From Typha latifolia (Eukaryota > Streptophyta > Magnoliopsida > Poales > Typhaceae): a DNA stretch of 64,000 nucleotides. A program made the position numbers and the translations under genes. A model generated the notes under the pieces. That model made no database searches. It had not been told where the DNA came from and was given only the letters and a program-made list of their open reading frames with translations. Where the stretch lies: contig CM034103.1 of assembly GCA_019914945.1 (NCBI GenBank), positions 7,316,001 to 7,380,000 on the forward strand. Reading direction: 5' to 3'. This document shows, piece by piece, positions 22,366 through 33,294 of this stretch; within the stretch, counting starts at the first letter, position 1; each line of letters starts with the position of its first letter.

Positions 22366-23118
22366 TGATACGATTCGGACTTCACCGACGTCGTCTCGAG
22401 CTTGGATTTACCTTAGGATAAGATTGAGTTTTAGGATAAGATTGAGTTTTAGGATAAGATTGTGTTTTAGGATAAGATTGAGTTTTAGGATAAGATTGTG
22501 TTTTAGGATAAGATTGAGTTGTTGGTTAGCCTATAAAAGTATGTGTAGGGCAACCAAAATTAGGAATGGAATATTGAGAATTGAGTTTGCCTTGCCTCCT
22601 TCGTCTTCTTCGCTCCCGTTCCCTCAATCTCCCCGGCGACGCCGCTTCTAATCTCCTCGACAGGGCCAATCACCCTAGTCCCTTAGGAGTGGCCCTCTTC
22701 TCCCCTTCTTCCAATTTATCCATCGCTATCCCTAACCTTTCCATCATCCATAACCCTTCCACCATCACTTTTACACCGGTGCCACCCCATCAACATCGGC
22801 CCTCCACAATCCACCATTACCCAGGATTTCGTGCCTTCATCCACGGAATCCAAAAACAGAGTATCCTGACGTTCGTCTACTAAACGAACGATATCTCGAG
22901 ATCCCCAACTCCGATTCGCCTGAAACTAGATCCGTTGGAAATCTCTTTTCCGGGCCTACAACATATCAAAATTTCACAGTGATCCAACGGCGGGATATTT
23001 CGGGATCTTATCTTAAAGTTCCGTGCAAGATCGTAACAATCTGGTATCGAGCCATAGCACCAAAAGAGGGTTCATATCAAGCTGGTATCGAGCCTATAGC
23101 CGAGGAAGGATCCTATCA
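22366..23118 (+). repeat. 5' LTR of element A
   Basis: TGATACGATT to GATCCTATCA, 753 bp. It holds six 18-bp repeats (22413-22520), a TATAAAAG box (22532-22539), a CT-rich leader and U5, and ends in two roughly 41-bp units that include the primer site (in both copies reduced to TGGTATCGAGCC). The 3' LTR has four such units. Confidence 0.9.
22413..22520 (+). repeat. Six 18-bp repeats with a GATAAG core upstream of the TATA box
   Basis: Six perfect-length copies of TTAGGATAAGATTGAGTT (two with TGTGTT at the end). GATAAG is the I-box or GATA-factor core known from light-regulated plant promoters. The array begins 12 bp before TATAAAAG ends and repeats at 25741-25848 and 41138-41245. Confidence 0.92.
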
Positions 23119-23159
23119 AGCTGGTATCAGAGCCACCGTTCCTCGGACAAGCGCTTCCA

Positions 23160-24789
23160 ATGACGACCACCAGATCCATGGCTGCACGGCGTGATGATGA
23201 AGAAGAGATTCTCCCAATAGAGGAGGAAGAGACGATTGCGGGGACTTCCACCGCGGAACCATCCGATCTAATCGGAATACGGAAGAGCCTAGCGTTCTAT
23301 CCATGTTGGGGTCTATTTCAGAGCAGATGGCCATCAACCACCAGATGATGATGGAGATGATGCGGGAACTACGGGCGTCAAGGGAAGCAATGTCTAACGG
23401 GAAGGCACCATCGACCCCACGACGCGAGTCCACCCCCTTGAATCAATCCTCACCGGTTCAGCCTTTGCAACCACAAGAGCCGCTGCTACCACCACCCTAT
23501 GGGCGAGAGGCAAGCAAGGATGGTTACACCAGGACCAGTTGCGGGTGAACCCATCCGACGAGCGAATCACCATGGAGACCACATTGGAGATCAAGATCCA
23601 TGGGCGGGCCGATACGATCCGGAACCACGGCGAGTTGATCTAAACCGAAGGAGGGATCATCAACCCTTCATGGTGCATCCTCCGCCGGTTAGACAAGGAG
23701 TTGGGCATGATCTGGAACGAGACAACGGCATTCGTGGACAAGTCGTGCGTCTCGAATTCCCCAAGTTCAAAGGTGGCGATCCAATTGATTGGTTGTATAG
23801 GGCGGAGCAATTCTTTGCATACCAAGGTACGGCGGAAGAATACAAGGTGACGCTTGCAACTTGGGCGGAGCAATTCATTGGTTTCGATCAGCCAATGCCA
23901 TTGAGGCCATCGAAACTTGGGCTGAATTTTGCGCCGATATCACACGGCGATTTGGAGTATCGGGCTATGAAGACTTTGATGCTCTCCTCTCAAAGACGGT
24001 TCAGAAGACCACGGTTGGGTCATACCAAGAAGAATTTGAGAGGATTAGTAGCCGATGTCATCCACCATGGACGGATCAGCAACTTCGCAGCACCTTCATC
24101 TCCGGGCTGCGGGGTGACATACAAGCCGATGTGAGGGCTTTAAGGCCTAGAACCTTAAAGGAGGCCTTCCAAGATGCGGTGCTTATGGAAGACAAGCATA
24201 GAGCCATGAAGATACACTGGAAGCGAGTTGGACAAGCCAAGGAAGCCGCAATCAAGCTCTACCAAACATAGCGGCGGGAAACACTAGCGGAGTACCAAGA
24301 GCTGCTACGCATTGATACCTCCTCGAGCACCCTTGAAGCCATCCCAAGATGTGAAGTACGCACCTAGAGGTCCGGGCGAGCACTCACACCTGCCCAAGTA
24401 GAAGAAAGAAGAGCCAAGGGCTCATGCTTCCGTTGTGATGAGAAGTTTGTACCAGGGCATCGTTGTGCTAAACCGATGGGATCGGTGATGCTCATCGATG
24501 GATTGGAGGAAGCGGAGGATGAGCTTGCAGCTGAAAGCGCAGATGTGGCTGGACATCGAGGAGAAGAAGTTGAGGAGCAAAACGTGGAGGACGTTATAGC
24601 TGAAATCTCCCTCCACGCCTATTCGGGGACGGCGGCGCCAAAGACATTGCGGGTGAACGGAGTAGTCAAGAAGACCACAGTGAGAATCTTGATTGACACC
24701 GGGTCCACCCACAACTTCATTGACAAGAGGCTCCTTAGGAAGATTGGGCTCGAGTCGGAACCCACGGAAGGGTTCGATGTGACGATTTG
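23160..24789 (+). pseudogene. Gag and protease of element A, frameshifted
   Basis: Starts ATGACGACC (MTTTRSMAARRDDEEE). It loses frame at about 23250 (one base fewer than element B) and again several times. Recognisable blocks are QMAINHQMMMEMMRELRA, RLEFPKFKGGDPIDWLYRAE, FGVSGYEDFDALLSKTVQKT and RPRTLKEAFQDAVLMEDKHR. The zinc-knuckle region follows (CFRCDEKFVPGHRC, 24430-24470) and then the protease with an intact ILIDTGSTHNFID (24690-24725). A TGA in the protease (TIGDG changed to a stop near 24788) ends this frame. Relative to B, part of the gag near 23860 (SFHLEDAALHW) is missing. Confidence 0.88.
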
Positions 24790-24802
24790 AGATGGCACCA
24801 CC

Positions 24803-25666
24803 TTGCGAGCAGATTTTATTTGTGGAGGTGTGGTATTGAAGGTGCAAGGCCAAAGTTTCACATTGGATCTTTATCCATTGGCCTTGCGAGGAGCTGATAT
24901 TGTTTTGGGAACCCAATGGCTTCAAAGCTTGGGGCCCGTAACATTTGATTTCTCAAACCTCACACTGACCTTTCGGAGGAATGGAAGAAAGGTACTGCTG
25001 GATGGAAATCAACCGCGGCAAGGACCAACATTGCAACCACTTGTAGGCTTTCCTAGTGCAGGGGACCGAGCTCTACTATTGCAAATGGCTGTTCCTGAAC
25101 CAGAACATCCCTCACCAAGGAGAATAGCCGCTGACTTGCAAGAGCTTGCTGATCGAGATGAAACATTGAGACGGCTCAAGACTCACCTAGCCACAGCACA
25201 AAACCGCATGAAGCAAACGCATGACAAAGGCAGACGTGAGCGAGAATTTGAGGTGGATCAATTGGTGTTCGTTCGAGCTCAACCGTATCGACAATCCACA
25301 TTGAGGCCAATTTTGAACCAAAAGTTGGGATACAAGTACTATGGTCCGTACCGAGTGCTACAACGAATCGGTCCAGTAGCTTACCGATTGGACCTACCTG
25401 AAGGAACCAGGATACATCCCGTCTTCCATGTCTCGGCATTGAAGGCCCAGATCGGGCCTAACCATGTAGTGGGTTCGACCTTACCCGAACCAATGGAGGA
25501 AGATGGCTCCAATGAGCCGGTTCGAGTCCTAAGTCGTAGGAGAAGACGCCAAGGATCCAGATTAGAGACTGAAGTGCTGATTGAGTGGCTGGGCAAACCT
25601 ACTGATGAGTCTACATGGGAGCTAGAGACAGACATCATGGATCGCTTCCCAAATTTCAAACCTTGA
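24803..25666 (+). pseudogene. Protease tail fused in frame to integrase C-terminus and chromodomain (element A)
   Basis: A 287-codon open stretch. Residues 1-95 are the end of protease (YPLALRGADIVLGTQWLQ, LGPVTFDFSNLTLTFRRNG). After ALLLQ (about 25085) the protein jumps to ELADRDETLRRLKTHL, which in element B follows the integrase core. Then come HDKGRREREFEVDQLVFV, YYGPYRVLQRIGPVAYRLDL, HPVFHVSALK and the chromodomain-like EVLIEWLGKPTDESTW and a final DIMDRFPNF. About 10 to 15 residues at the joint (MAVPEPEHPSPRR) have no clear origin. It has no catalytic function; a chromatin-binding or structural role is only a guess. Confidence 0.82.
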
Positions 25667-25693
25667 GGACAAGGTTGCGGAAGCGTGGTGGAT

Positions 25694-26528
25694 TGATACG
25701 ATTCGGACTTCACCGACGTCGTCTCGAGCTTGGATTTACCTTAGGATAAGATTGAGTTTTAGGATAAGATTGAGTTTTAGGATAAGATTGTGTTTTAGGA
25801 TAAGATTGAGTTTTAGGATAAGATTGTGTTTTAGGATAAGATTGAGTTGTTGGTTAGCCTATAAAAGTATGTGTAGGGCAACCAAAATTAGGAATTGAAT
25901 ATTGAGAATTGAGTTTGCCTTGCCTCCTTCATCTTCTTCGCTCCCGTTCCCTCAATCTCCCCGGCGACGCCGCTTCTAATCTCCTCGACAGGCCAATCAC
26001 CCTAGTCCCTTAGGAGTGGCCCTCTTCTCCCCCTTCTTCCAATTTATCCATCGCTATCCCTAACTTTTCCATCATCCATAACCCTTCCACCATCACTTTT
26101 ACACCGGTGCCACCCCATCAACACCGGCCCTCCACAATCCACCATTACCCAGGATTTCGTGCCTTCATCCACGGAATCCAAAAACAGAGTATCCTGACGT
26201 TCGTCTACTAAACGAACAATATCTCGAGATCCCCAACTCCGATTCGCCTGAAACTAGATCCGTTGGAAAGCTCTTTTCCGGGCCTACAACATATCAAAAT
26301 TTCACAGTGATCCAACGGCGGGATATTTCGGGATCTTATCTTAAAGTTCCGTGCAAGATCGTAACAATCTGGTATCAGAGCCATAGCACCAAAAGAGGGT
26401 TCGTATCAAGCTGGTATCAGAGCCTATAGCCGAGGAAGGATCGTAACAAGCTGGTATCAGAGCCTATAGCCGAGGAAGGATCGTACCAATCTGGTATCAG
26501 AGCCTATAGCCGAGGAAGGATCGTACCA
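25694..26528 (+). repeat. 3' LTR of element A, ending in four primer-site repeats
   Basis: 835 bp. The first 673 bp match the 5' LTR; the last 162 bp are four roughly 41-bp units (26367-26528), each with TGGTATCAGAGCC. The AAGAA target duplication begins right after the fourth unit, so the repeats belong to the LTR itself and not to internal sequence. Confidence 0.9.
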
Positions 26529-27026
26529 AAGAAGAGAAGGGAATGGAGGGAGGCTTACCGCGGTCGTAGCGGCGGCGGCGGCAACGGCGACGGCGACAGT
26601 GGCAGGCCAGCATCGAGAAGCGAAGGAGAGAAAGAGAGAGCTCGAGAGAGAGAGAGGTGATTGGGAGAGAGAGGAGGATAAGAGAGAGAGAACGAGTCTT
26701 TAGAGAGAGAGAGCTATAGAGAGAGACGGTGAGGGTGGTATTGCGGCGGCGACGGCGGCAATAGGCCGGCGTCGGCAAGAAAATATGTGAGAAAAAGAAA
26801 GAGAGATATATAAAGGGGAAGAGAGAGGCGGTGGGCACGTTGGCGCTGCGGCTACGGCGCCGGCGAGCCCACCGGAGCTAGCTGGCCCGGCTTGGTTGGC
26901 CGGGCTAGCAGTTGGGAGTGCGTGGCACCCCCAGCCCGCATCCATGGCACGAGGCCGGCCACATGGTGCCATGCATAAATCTCTTTTTTTTCTTTTTTTT
27001 TTCTTTTTTAATGTTGGGTTGTTAGA

Positions 27027-30000
27027 TTTTCCTTCCCCCATTATAAAAATTTTGACCCCGAAATTTAAATCACACTGTATTGTAATAAAATCCACATATC
27101 TAGTTCCACTACCTTCTAATCAAATCGACAACTGTGCAATCTCACGTTTTCAAATGTGTAACTTATACCACCATAAGTAACTCCCTTACAAAATTAAAAT
27201 TTCTAGATCTAGGTCAATCAGGTAAGTATACTATGTCTATAAACATCAATAATACCACTGGTCTGCAAGAAAGCATACGTTTATTCTGCAATTTAAAAAG
27301 TGTTGTCATCTATTAAGTGAATCATATTCTACTCCAAAATACCTCAAGCTGTCCCAATTTATCACTTTTCATGCTAACTACAGTAATACAACATCGTAAT
27401 GCCATAATCACCTATGATAATACGATACCACATATTTAAGTAAATTATCTATAATCTACTGAATATATACTTCGATCCCGAACATACTCAATAGATTATC
27501 CCTTAATACTATCACTAATACTAAGTAGAGCAATAAATACAAGTTATTTCAAGAACATCTAAATACTTAATTCATTCTTCTCTTTCTAGACAAATAATGT
27601 CACTAATCTAAATATACTTAGCATCATCCGATATTCTCATAAAATTTAGGCGATAGCACAAAGTCTCTTATTTAAAATACACTGCTCATATGCTTAAACC
27701 ATTATACAAATTACTAGATAAATTAATATAAGACATCACACCTATCCATATAAGACTACAATATCAATATCAACGTGTATTCATAATACATTCTTAAGAA
27801 TAACATGTAGTGCATCAAATCCAACCTATCAATGTAAGTCCTAATGCAACCTCAAACGAAAATTATATCCTCTTCTAACTCTCCACATTATCCTCCTTCT
27901 TAATCTGCAATATCTAAAAGGTTAAATTCGAACTATCTCAAGAAACATACATGATAAACTTTATAATGATCTTTTTATCAATCACTTTTGTATCCAAACT
28001 ATTCATTCCACGATTCACATAATTCCAAATTGATTATTATCTATTTAATTACTATCACTACTAGTATATCCACCAAAATATCACTTAATGCTATCGATAT
28101 TCAGATCCAAAGACTATCTATTGAGTTCTACTAAGTAATCCAATAATCTCTTCAATATCTCGACAGATATAATATTCAATTCATAATATTAATCCATTGT
28201 CACACAAATATTTACTAATCCATTATACTTGATCTTTAAGAATACATAAACATATCTTAGACAAATCTACAAAATCATTGTACATGAACTAAAGCTACTA
28301 AGATTAATCTCCCGAATTGATAATGCTATTATGATCTGCTAATAAACTAACTGATTCATATAGATCAGAAGACATCCAAAAATATAGATAACAACCTTCT
28401 CGCAACCTTAACTTTGCAATTCAGTAAAAGATCAAATTTCCACAACTATAATGGAACCAATCATGAAATTATCATCTCCCAATCAAGTATCTTTATTTTA
28501 AGGCTCAAATATAAGCCTATAAATCTTTACAATTATTAAGATCAATCTCATCATTCTAAAAGGCTCACTCAATAACCTCTAGTAATAATCGAACCTGAAA
28601 GCCAATGGTTAAACAAATGTTAAAATAATCACTTTCCTATACATTATTATCCGTTTATCTTCTAGTAGTATAATAAACATCTATCGATACATTGAACACA
28701 ATCCGTCCTATGAAGCAATTAGTTCAACTTCCAAACTATCTATCAGTCATAACAAATGATTAAGTCTATAGGCTGTATGAATAACTCTATCAAGTTATCT
28801 CTCCAATTAGTATCATCGAAACAACTAACATGTCAAAGCACATAATATCTTAATTGTACATCTATGATTAAAAACCAATATATATAATCTCTAATTAAAT
28901 CACTTAAACCTCATATTTCATCAAGAGTCTCAACTTAATATTCTATCACATCCATTATGTAAAGTCTACCACATATACTAAACGATTTAATCTTATAGCA
29001 TCATTAAAAAAATTTCCATAACATCATTAATATCATAAAAAAATAAGTCTGTATATTTGTAATTAAAATTCATCACCCAAAATACACGATCTTCATCCTC
29101 TCAATCAATGTCCAAAACTAAACTAATAATCAAAATATATTTTCACTGTCATACAAGATATATCATGAGACTTTCAACTTTAGCAACTATCATCACCCTA
29201 TTAATTCATCTCATTACCATTCTTTTCATCTAATCAAATTTACACAATTAGCAACTTCTAAACTAAACCTACTATTATGTCATCCAGAAAGATATACATT
29301 AAGTCTCCACTACTAAAATAATTCATAATCCAATAGCTATATCCATGTCATATTTTCTATGCTCATTACCCTATTTGGTAATCATCAATTTAAAGATTTA
29401 ACGAGGCATTAATCATCTAGTAATACTATTGGAAAAACATATCCCTATTAAATCATCCATCTCGTTGGTATAATCAAAATTTTATACCTACTAACACAAG
29501 TATCTTGCAAACATAATTTATTATACTAGTCATCTCAAAAAAAAATTTCCATATACAATCTACAATCATCTATATTACATCAACTGATATCATTTCTACT
29601 ATACAAAATCATCACATATCTTACTCATCCATCCAGAATCAATAATTGTGACCCTCATAAAGTATTAAAATAGTCTCTCTACACATATATGTCTTTATAT
29701 CAATCTCCTAATCTCAAATATATTCATAAAATATCAAAAATCCAAAAATGTGCTATATCTGTTTAGAATAACTTCAAATCTACTAATAATAATCCTTCTG
29801 CACAAAATACATTTCTCCACATATTTACAAATTTCTACACTTTATCACAACATATGAACATGTCTATATCTCCGATATTATGTTCTACAAACTATAACAC
29901 CTCAACATCAATAACATCAATGCATGATTTTAGTAATATCTTTTCCTATTCATTAGTCGCTTAGATAAATTCTTAGTATACCAATATCTCAAATTATTTC

Positions 30001-30185
30001 TATCAATATCATCAAATATCAACACTTAATAATCTCAACATCACAACCATGATCTCTATCTCAACCAATTAATATCCCACTCGTAAAGATCGATTACTAG
30101 CGTAAATATAAAAGAAACTGACAACTACTATACTTGATGGTTTGCCAGATCATCCTTAAACCTAAGCTCTGATACCACCTGAGTT
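27027..30185 (-). other. Non-coding internal region of the LARD
   Basis: 3.16 kb, very AT-rich, with no open frame longer than chance and no similarity to gag or pol that can be read by eye. It contains the polypurine tract at its left end and the primer site at its right end. Nothing else could be recognised. Confidence 0.75.
30167..30178 (-). promoter_or_regulatory. Primer-binding site of the LARD
   Basis: GCTCTGATACCA on the plus strand (TGGTATCAGAGC on the minus), 7 bases from the LTR end TGTAACGCC. Complementary to initiator tRNA-Met. Confidence 0.9.
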
Positions 30186-31312
30186 GTAACGCCCCTGCCC
30201 GGCACGGGCACGTGCACGCCCACGCGCCCACACGACACGCGCGGCGCACGCAACAGCGACGTGGGGCCCGTCACGCACAGATACTCTCTTGTGCACATAC
30301 AATTATGATATCATCAAATACTACCTGCTAACATATTCATGCTCACATAATCCAACACCAAATAAAACATACTATCAACCAAATAAACATGTTAATATGT
30401 GAATATCCAAGTCCACAATAATATACACTAGATCACTAATTAATTTGGCAGGACCCACACAGGCCAAAACAAACCATCAAGATACAACTAAACAACTGAT
30501 ACAAGAGTACACTATAATCTGACCTATATTATACCAATTATCGTCTATACAATTAAGTATAAATATAAAATAATGGTACAACTCAATATATGTTACTAAA
30601 TATATCTATTCTTGACAAATTAAACTAAAAATCTAATTTAGATTAACTAAATAACATAAGTACTTTACACATGTTTTATTACCAGAGAAGGTAAAACGAA
30701 TAGAGGAAAAAGAAGTAGAGGAAAGGAAGAAGAAGAAGAAGAAGAAGAAGAAGAAGAAGAAGAAGAAGAAGAAGAAGAAGAGAAGGGAAGGGAGGGAGGC
30801 TCATCTCGGTCGTAACGGCGGCGACGACGGCGACAGCGATGGCGACAGCGGCAGGCTAGCGTCAATAAGCAAAGGAGAGAAAGAGAGAGCGAGAGAGGGA
30901 GAGAGAGAGAGAGAGGTGATTGGGAGAGAGAGGAGGGTAAGAGAGACAGAATGAGTCTTTAGAGAGAGAGAGAGAGAGAGAGAGAGAGCTATAGAGAGAG
31001 ACGGTGAGGGTGGTGTTGCGGTGGCGACTGTAGCGACGATAGTGGTAGGCCAGCATCGGCAAGAGAATATGTGAGAGAGAGAGAGAGAGAGAGAGATAAA
31101 GGGGAAGAGAAAGGCGGTGGTGACGTCGACGCTGCGGCTGCGACGCTAGCAGGCCCACCGAAGCTAGCTGGCCCGGCCTGGTTGGCCGGGCCAGCGGCTG
31201 GGAGTGTGTGGCACCCCCAACCCATGCTAGCAGCATGGCACAAGGCGGCCACATTGTGCCCGGCCACGTCGTGCCATGCATAAATCTTTTTTTTTAATGT
31301 TATGTTGTTACA
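30186..31312 (-). repeat. 5' LTR of the LARD, shortened by about 2 kb
   Basis: 1127 bp, from TGTAACGCCC to GTTGTTACA. The bases after GGTACAACTCAATAT (near 30590) continue directly with what lies near 22155 in the other LTR, so a block equal to 20155-22150 is absent. It includes (AGA)n at 30720-30782 and (GA)n tracts at 30885-31095. Confidence 0.87.
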
Positions 31313-31317
31313 ACACC

Positions 31318-31369
31318 CCTAAAGCGTACCCATGCTCGAGACGTCATCGGTGAAGTCTGAATCGTATCA
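31318..31369 (-). repeat. First 52 bp of the 3' LTR of element C
   Basis: The minus strand begins TGATACGATTCAGACTTCAC at 31369 and matches the start of the 5' LTR of C at 34263. Together with 18967-19741 it makes an 827-bp LTR split by the LARD. Confidence 0.87.
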
Positions 31370-33129
31370 ATTCACCATGCTTCCATACACCCTATCCTTA
31401 AGGTGACTACAGTCAAACTTGTGTTTGGTGGGTCAACCTTAGTCGAGCTTGGATACTTGTACTCCTACTAGCCCAAGGTGGGATTCAGGTTCGTCTACAT
31501 TGAGTCCACTTGTTCTCAGGTGGTCAAACCAATTGACTAAATGTTAGTTCAGCTATGGAAATGTGGTGCATTCGATTGCGCTTGGGAGGTCGAGTTAGAT
31601 GTAGTTGTGTGATCCTGATTAGGTCCACATAGTGACTCGAGTTAGGTTCAACCAGCCGAACTGACTGTTGGTTGTGCTCATAATTGTTCTGCCCACTCCA
31701 TGGATTAGGATCCAAGTCAAATGTGTCCTGGAATAAGCAAACTCGACTTAAGTCAAGTAGAGGGTTTCTGATCAGGTCCCTTATTTGACTTAATTAAGTC
31801 CCCAAGTCCAGAGATGACTCACACTTGACTTGACCCATTTGGCTCTTGGGTCCAACCTAGCTTATGTCTAGCAATTCAACCTGGTCAAGCCCAACCATTT
31901 AGCCATCTTGAAATTCTAACCACTTAGGGTTATCAAAAAATTTGAAATCCCTAATATTTCTCCTATAATTCCATCTCCATCAGCCGTTGCCACAAGAGTT
32001 GCCTTGGCACATGGCAGCCCTAGCACGTTGCCACAGTAATTGCTCTGCCAGGGTTCCCGGCAGTGTGGTGGCGGTCGGCGGCAATGAAGGCCGAAGTTGG
32101 CCCAAAAAAATGAAATCTTCAGGTCCTTCTTCTATATCCCGTTGCAGCCATGGCAAAGAGCCTTCGACCATCTAGAATACAAAAATAGCTGCTGGTGATG
32201 TCCCTCTTGGGGTGGCGGTGGTTGACTGCTGTGAAAGGCTGAGGTTGACAAAAACAAAATCTTCATCTCCTTCTTCTTCATTTAGTCACAACCAAGGCAG
32301 GAAGCTTTCCGTCATCTAGGTGAGAAAAGCAATAGCCCACGAGGTGTTTATGGGGCTGTCAGCGGCCGGTGCTGCTGTGGATGGAAGATCGCGACCTTCT
32401 CCTATGAGTTGTAGCTCGGCGGGGAGCTGCAACATCATCTCCGGTGACGACGCCATCGCGATCGACCGTCGATTGACCAAGGAGAGGAAGGTCGCTGGAG
32501 GCCATACGCAATTTCTTCCTTGTTGCTGACTCGTCGTGGTTGCAAAGGGAGGTGGTGTAAGGGGACCCAATTGTCGGAGCTCGCGATTCCGAATCATCTC
32601 CCTTACCACTGATAAGGATTTCATATCATCTCCCAATTGTCGGAGCTCATTGGATACTTCCTTTATTCAATAGTGATTCGCACGGTTGTCGACACATCGA
32701 AGAACTCTGTTCTAATGTCGAAAGAAACTTTCCAACCATCAAGCTTGTAGGAGGAAATTGATGCCTTGAAGCTGGACTCTTCGCCGTTTCTGCAGGGATC
32801 GGGAAGGGTGTGGCTAGCCTTTCGCGGTTTGTCGGCCAGGTCTCCAGTGCATGGGAAGATATGGAGGTTTCCATGGCTTCTACAATGTTTGAGGATTCCA
32901 TTGTAGCCAGTGACGATTTGTTGCGGCTGACCATAGGTCAAGGTGTAGAAGCTCAATCTTGCTGGATAGTCGAACTCTCCCCTATTTTTGTGGCAATCAG
33001 AGAGGCTGCGAAGAATGTTGGGTATGCTGCAGAGGGCTCCCCATGCTGCCTTGTCATTGCCATGCTTATTGAAGAAGGTTTCGGCCACGCCCGTATTTCC
33101 TGCATCATCTGATTATTGATGGTCATCTT
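31370..33129. other. Foreign sequence occupying the gag-pol place of element C
   Basis: Left of 31400 a polypurine-like minus strand (AGGGTGTATGGAAGCATGG) belongs to C. From about 31420 to 33130 no gypsy similarity can be read. Bases 31420-31970 are non-coding. Two related blocks of about 140 bp follow (about 32040-32180 and 32195-32335). At 32663-33112 both strands are open: plus 32810-33112 reads MASLSRFVGQVSSAWEDMEV; minus 32663-33088 reads MAETFFNKHGNDKAAWGAL. Neither was recognised. A captured piece of a host gene is possible. Confidence 0.5.
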
Positions 33130-33250
33130 TCATATTCATATTTGGTCGAGTAGTTCCGCGGGTGGAAGTCCCCGCAACCGTTTCTCCCTCCTCTATTGGG
33201 GAAATCTCGTCTTCCTCATCTCGCCGTGCAGCCATGGCTCTGGTTGTCAT
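33130..33250 (-). pseudogene. Gag start of element C
   Basis: The minus strand reads MTTRAMAARRDEEDEISPIE, close to the gag start of A and B (MTTTRSMAARRDDEEEILPI), then leaves the family sequence at about 33130. The gag is thus cut after roughly 40 codons. The degraded primer site (GACTCTAATACCA on the plus strand) lies at 33280-33292. Confidence 0.8.
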
Positions 33251-33294
33251 TATAGGAAGCGCATGTCCAAGGAACGGTGACTCTAATACCAGCT

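Larger units (their letters stand above)
22366..26528 (+). mobile_element. Short chromovirus A, lacking RT, RNase H and integrase core
   Basis: Flanked by AAGAA (22361-22365 and 26529-26533). 5' LTR 22366-23118, primer site at 23121-23133, gag-protease (23160-24990), then an in-frame jump to the integrase C-terminus and chromodomain (25100-25666), polypurine region and 3' LTR 25694-26528. At 4163 bp it has lost everything from RT to the integrase catalytic core, so it depends on a relative. LTR bodies agree almost perfectly, pointing to a young insertion. Confidence 0.9.
19742..27026 (-). repeat. 3' LTR of the LARD, about 3.1 kb, with element A inserted
   Basis: Starts (plus coordinates) TGTAATGCCC at 19742 and ends GTTGTTAGA at 27026 (TGTTACA in the other LTR). 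Bases 19742-20155 and 22150-22360 plus 26534-27026 match 30186-31312. The roughly 2 kb between 20155 and 22150 has no match in the other LTR. That stretch is AT-rich, without genes, with a (TA)n run near 22013-22030. A GC-rich block with repeated GGCACG motifs opens the LTR (19750-19830). Confidence 0.87.
19742..31312 (-). mobile_element. LARD-like non-coding LTR retrotransposon
   Basis: The element is bounded by ACACC on both sides (19737-19741 and 31313-31317). On the minus strand: 5' LTR 30186-31312, primer site for initiator tRNA-Met 30167-30178, a 3.16-kb internal region without open frames, polypurine tract TGGGGGAAGGAAAA (27027-27040), and 3' LTR 27026-19742 (interrupted by element A). 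Without A the element is about 7.4 kb. It has long LTRs, priming signals and no proteins, the hallmark of large retrotransposon derivatives. Confidence 0.88.

Noticed and set aside
23116..23433. Minus-strand open frames opposite the gag of A and B (also 37636-37983, 24422-24925, 38982-39422)
   Set aside because: They are shadows of the gag-protease coding strand, whose plus-strand reading has the recognisable domains.
26497..27180. Open frames in GA-rich and GC-rich LTR sequence (also 30665-31283)
   Set aside because: Low-complexity translations of LTR repeats, not conserved between the two LTR copies.
27027..30185. Hidden gag or pol in the LARD interior
   Set aside because: No frame gives conserved motifs, and stops are dense in all six frames.
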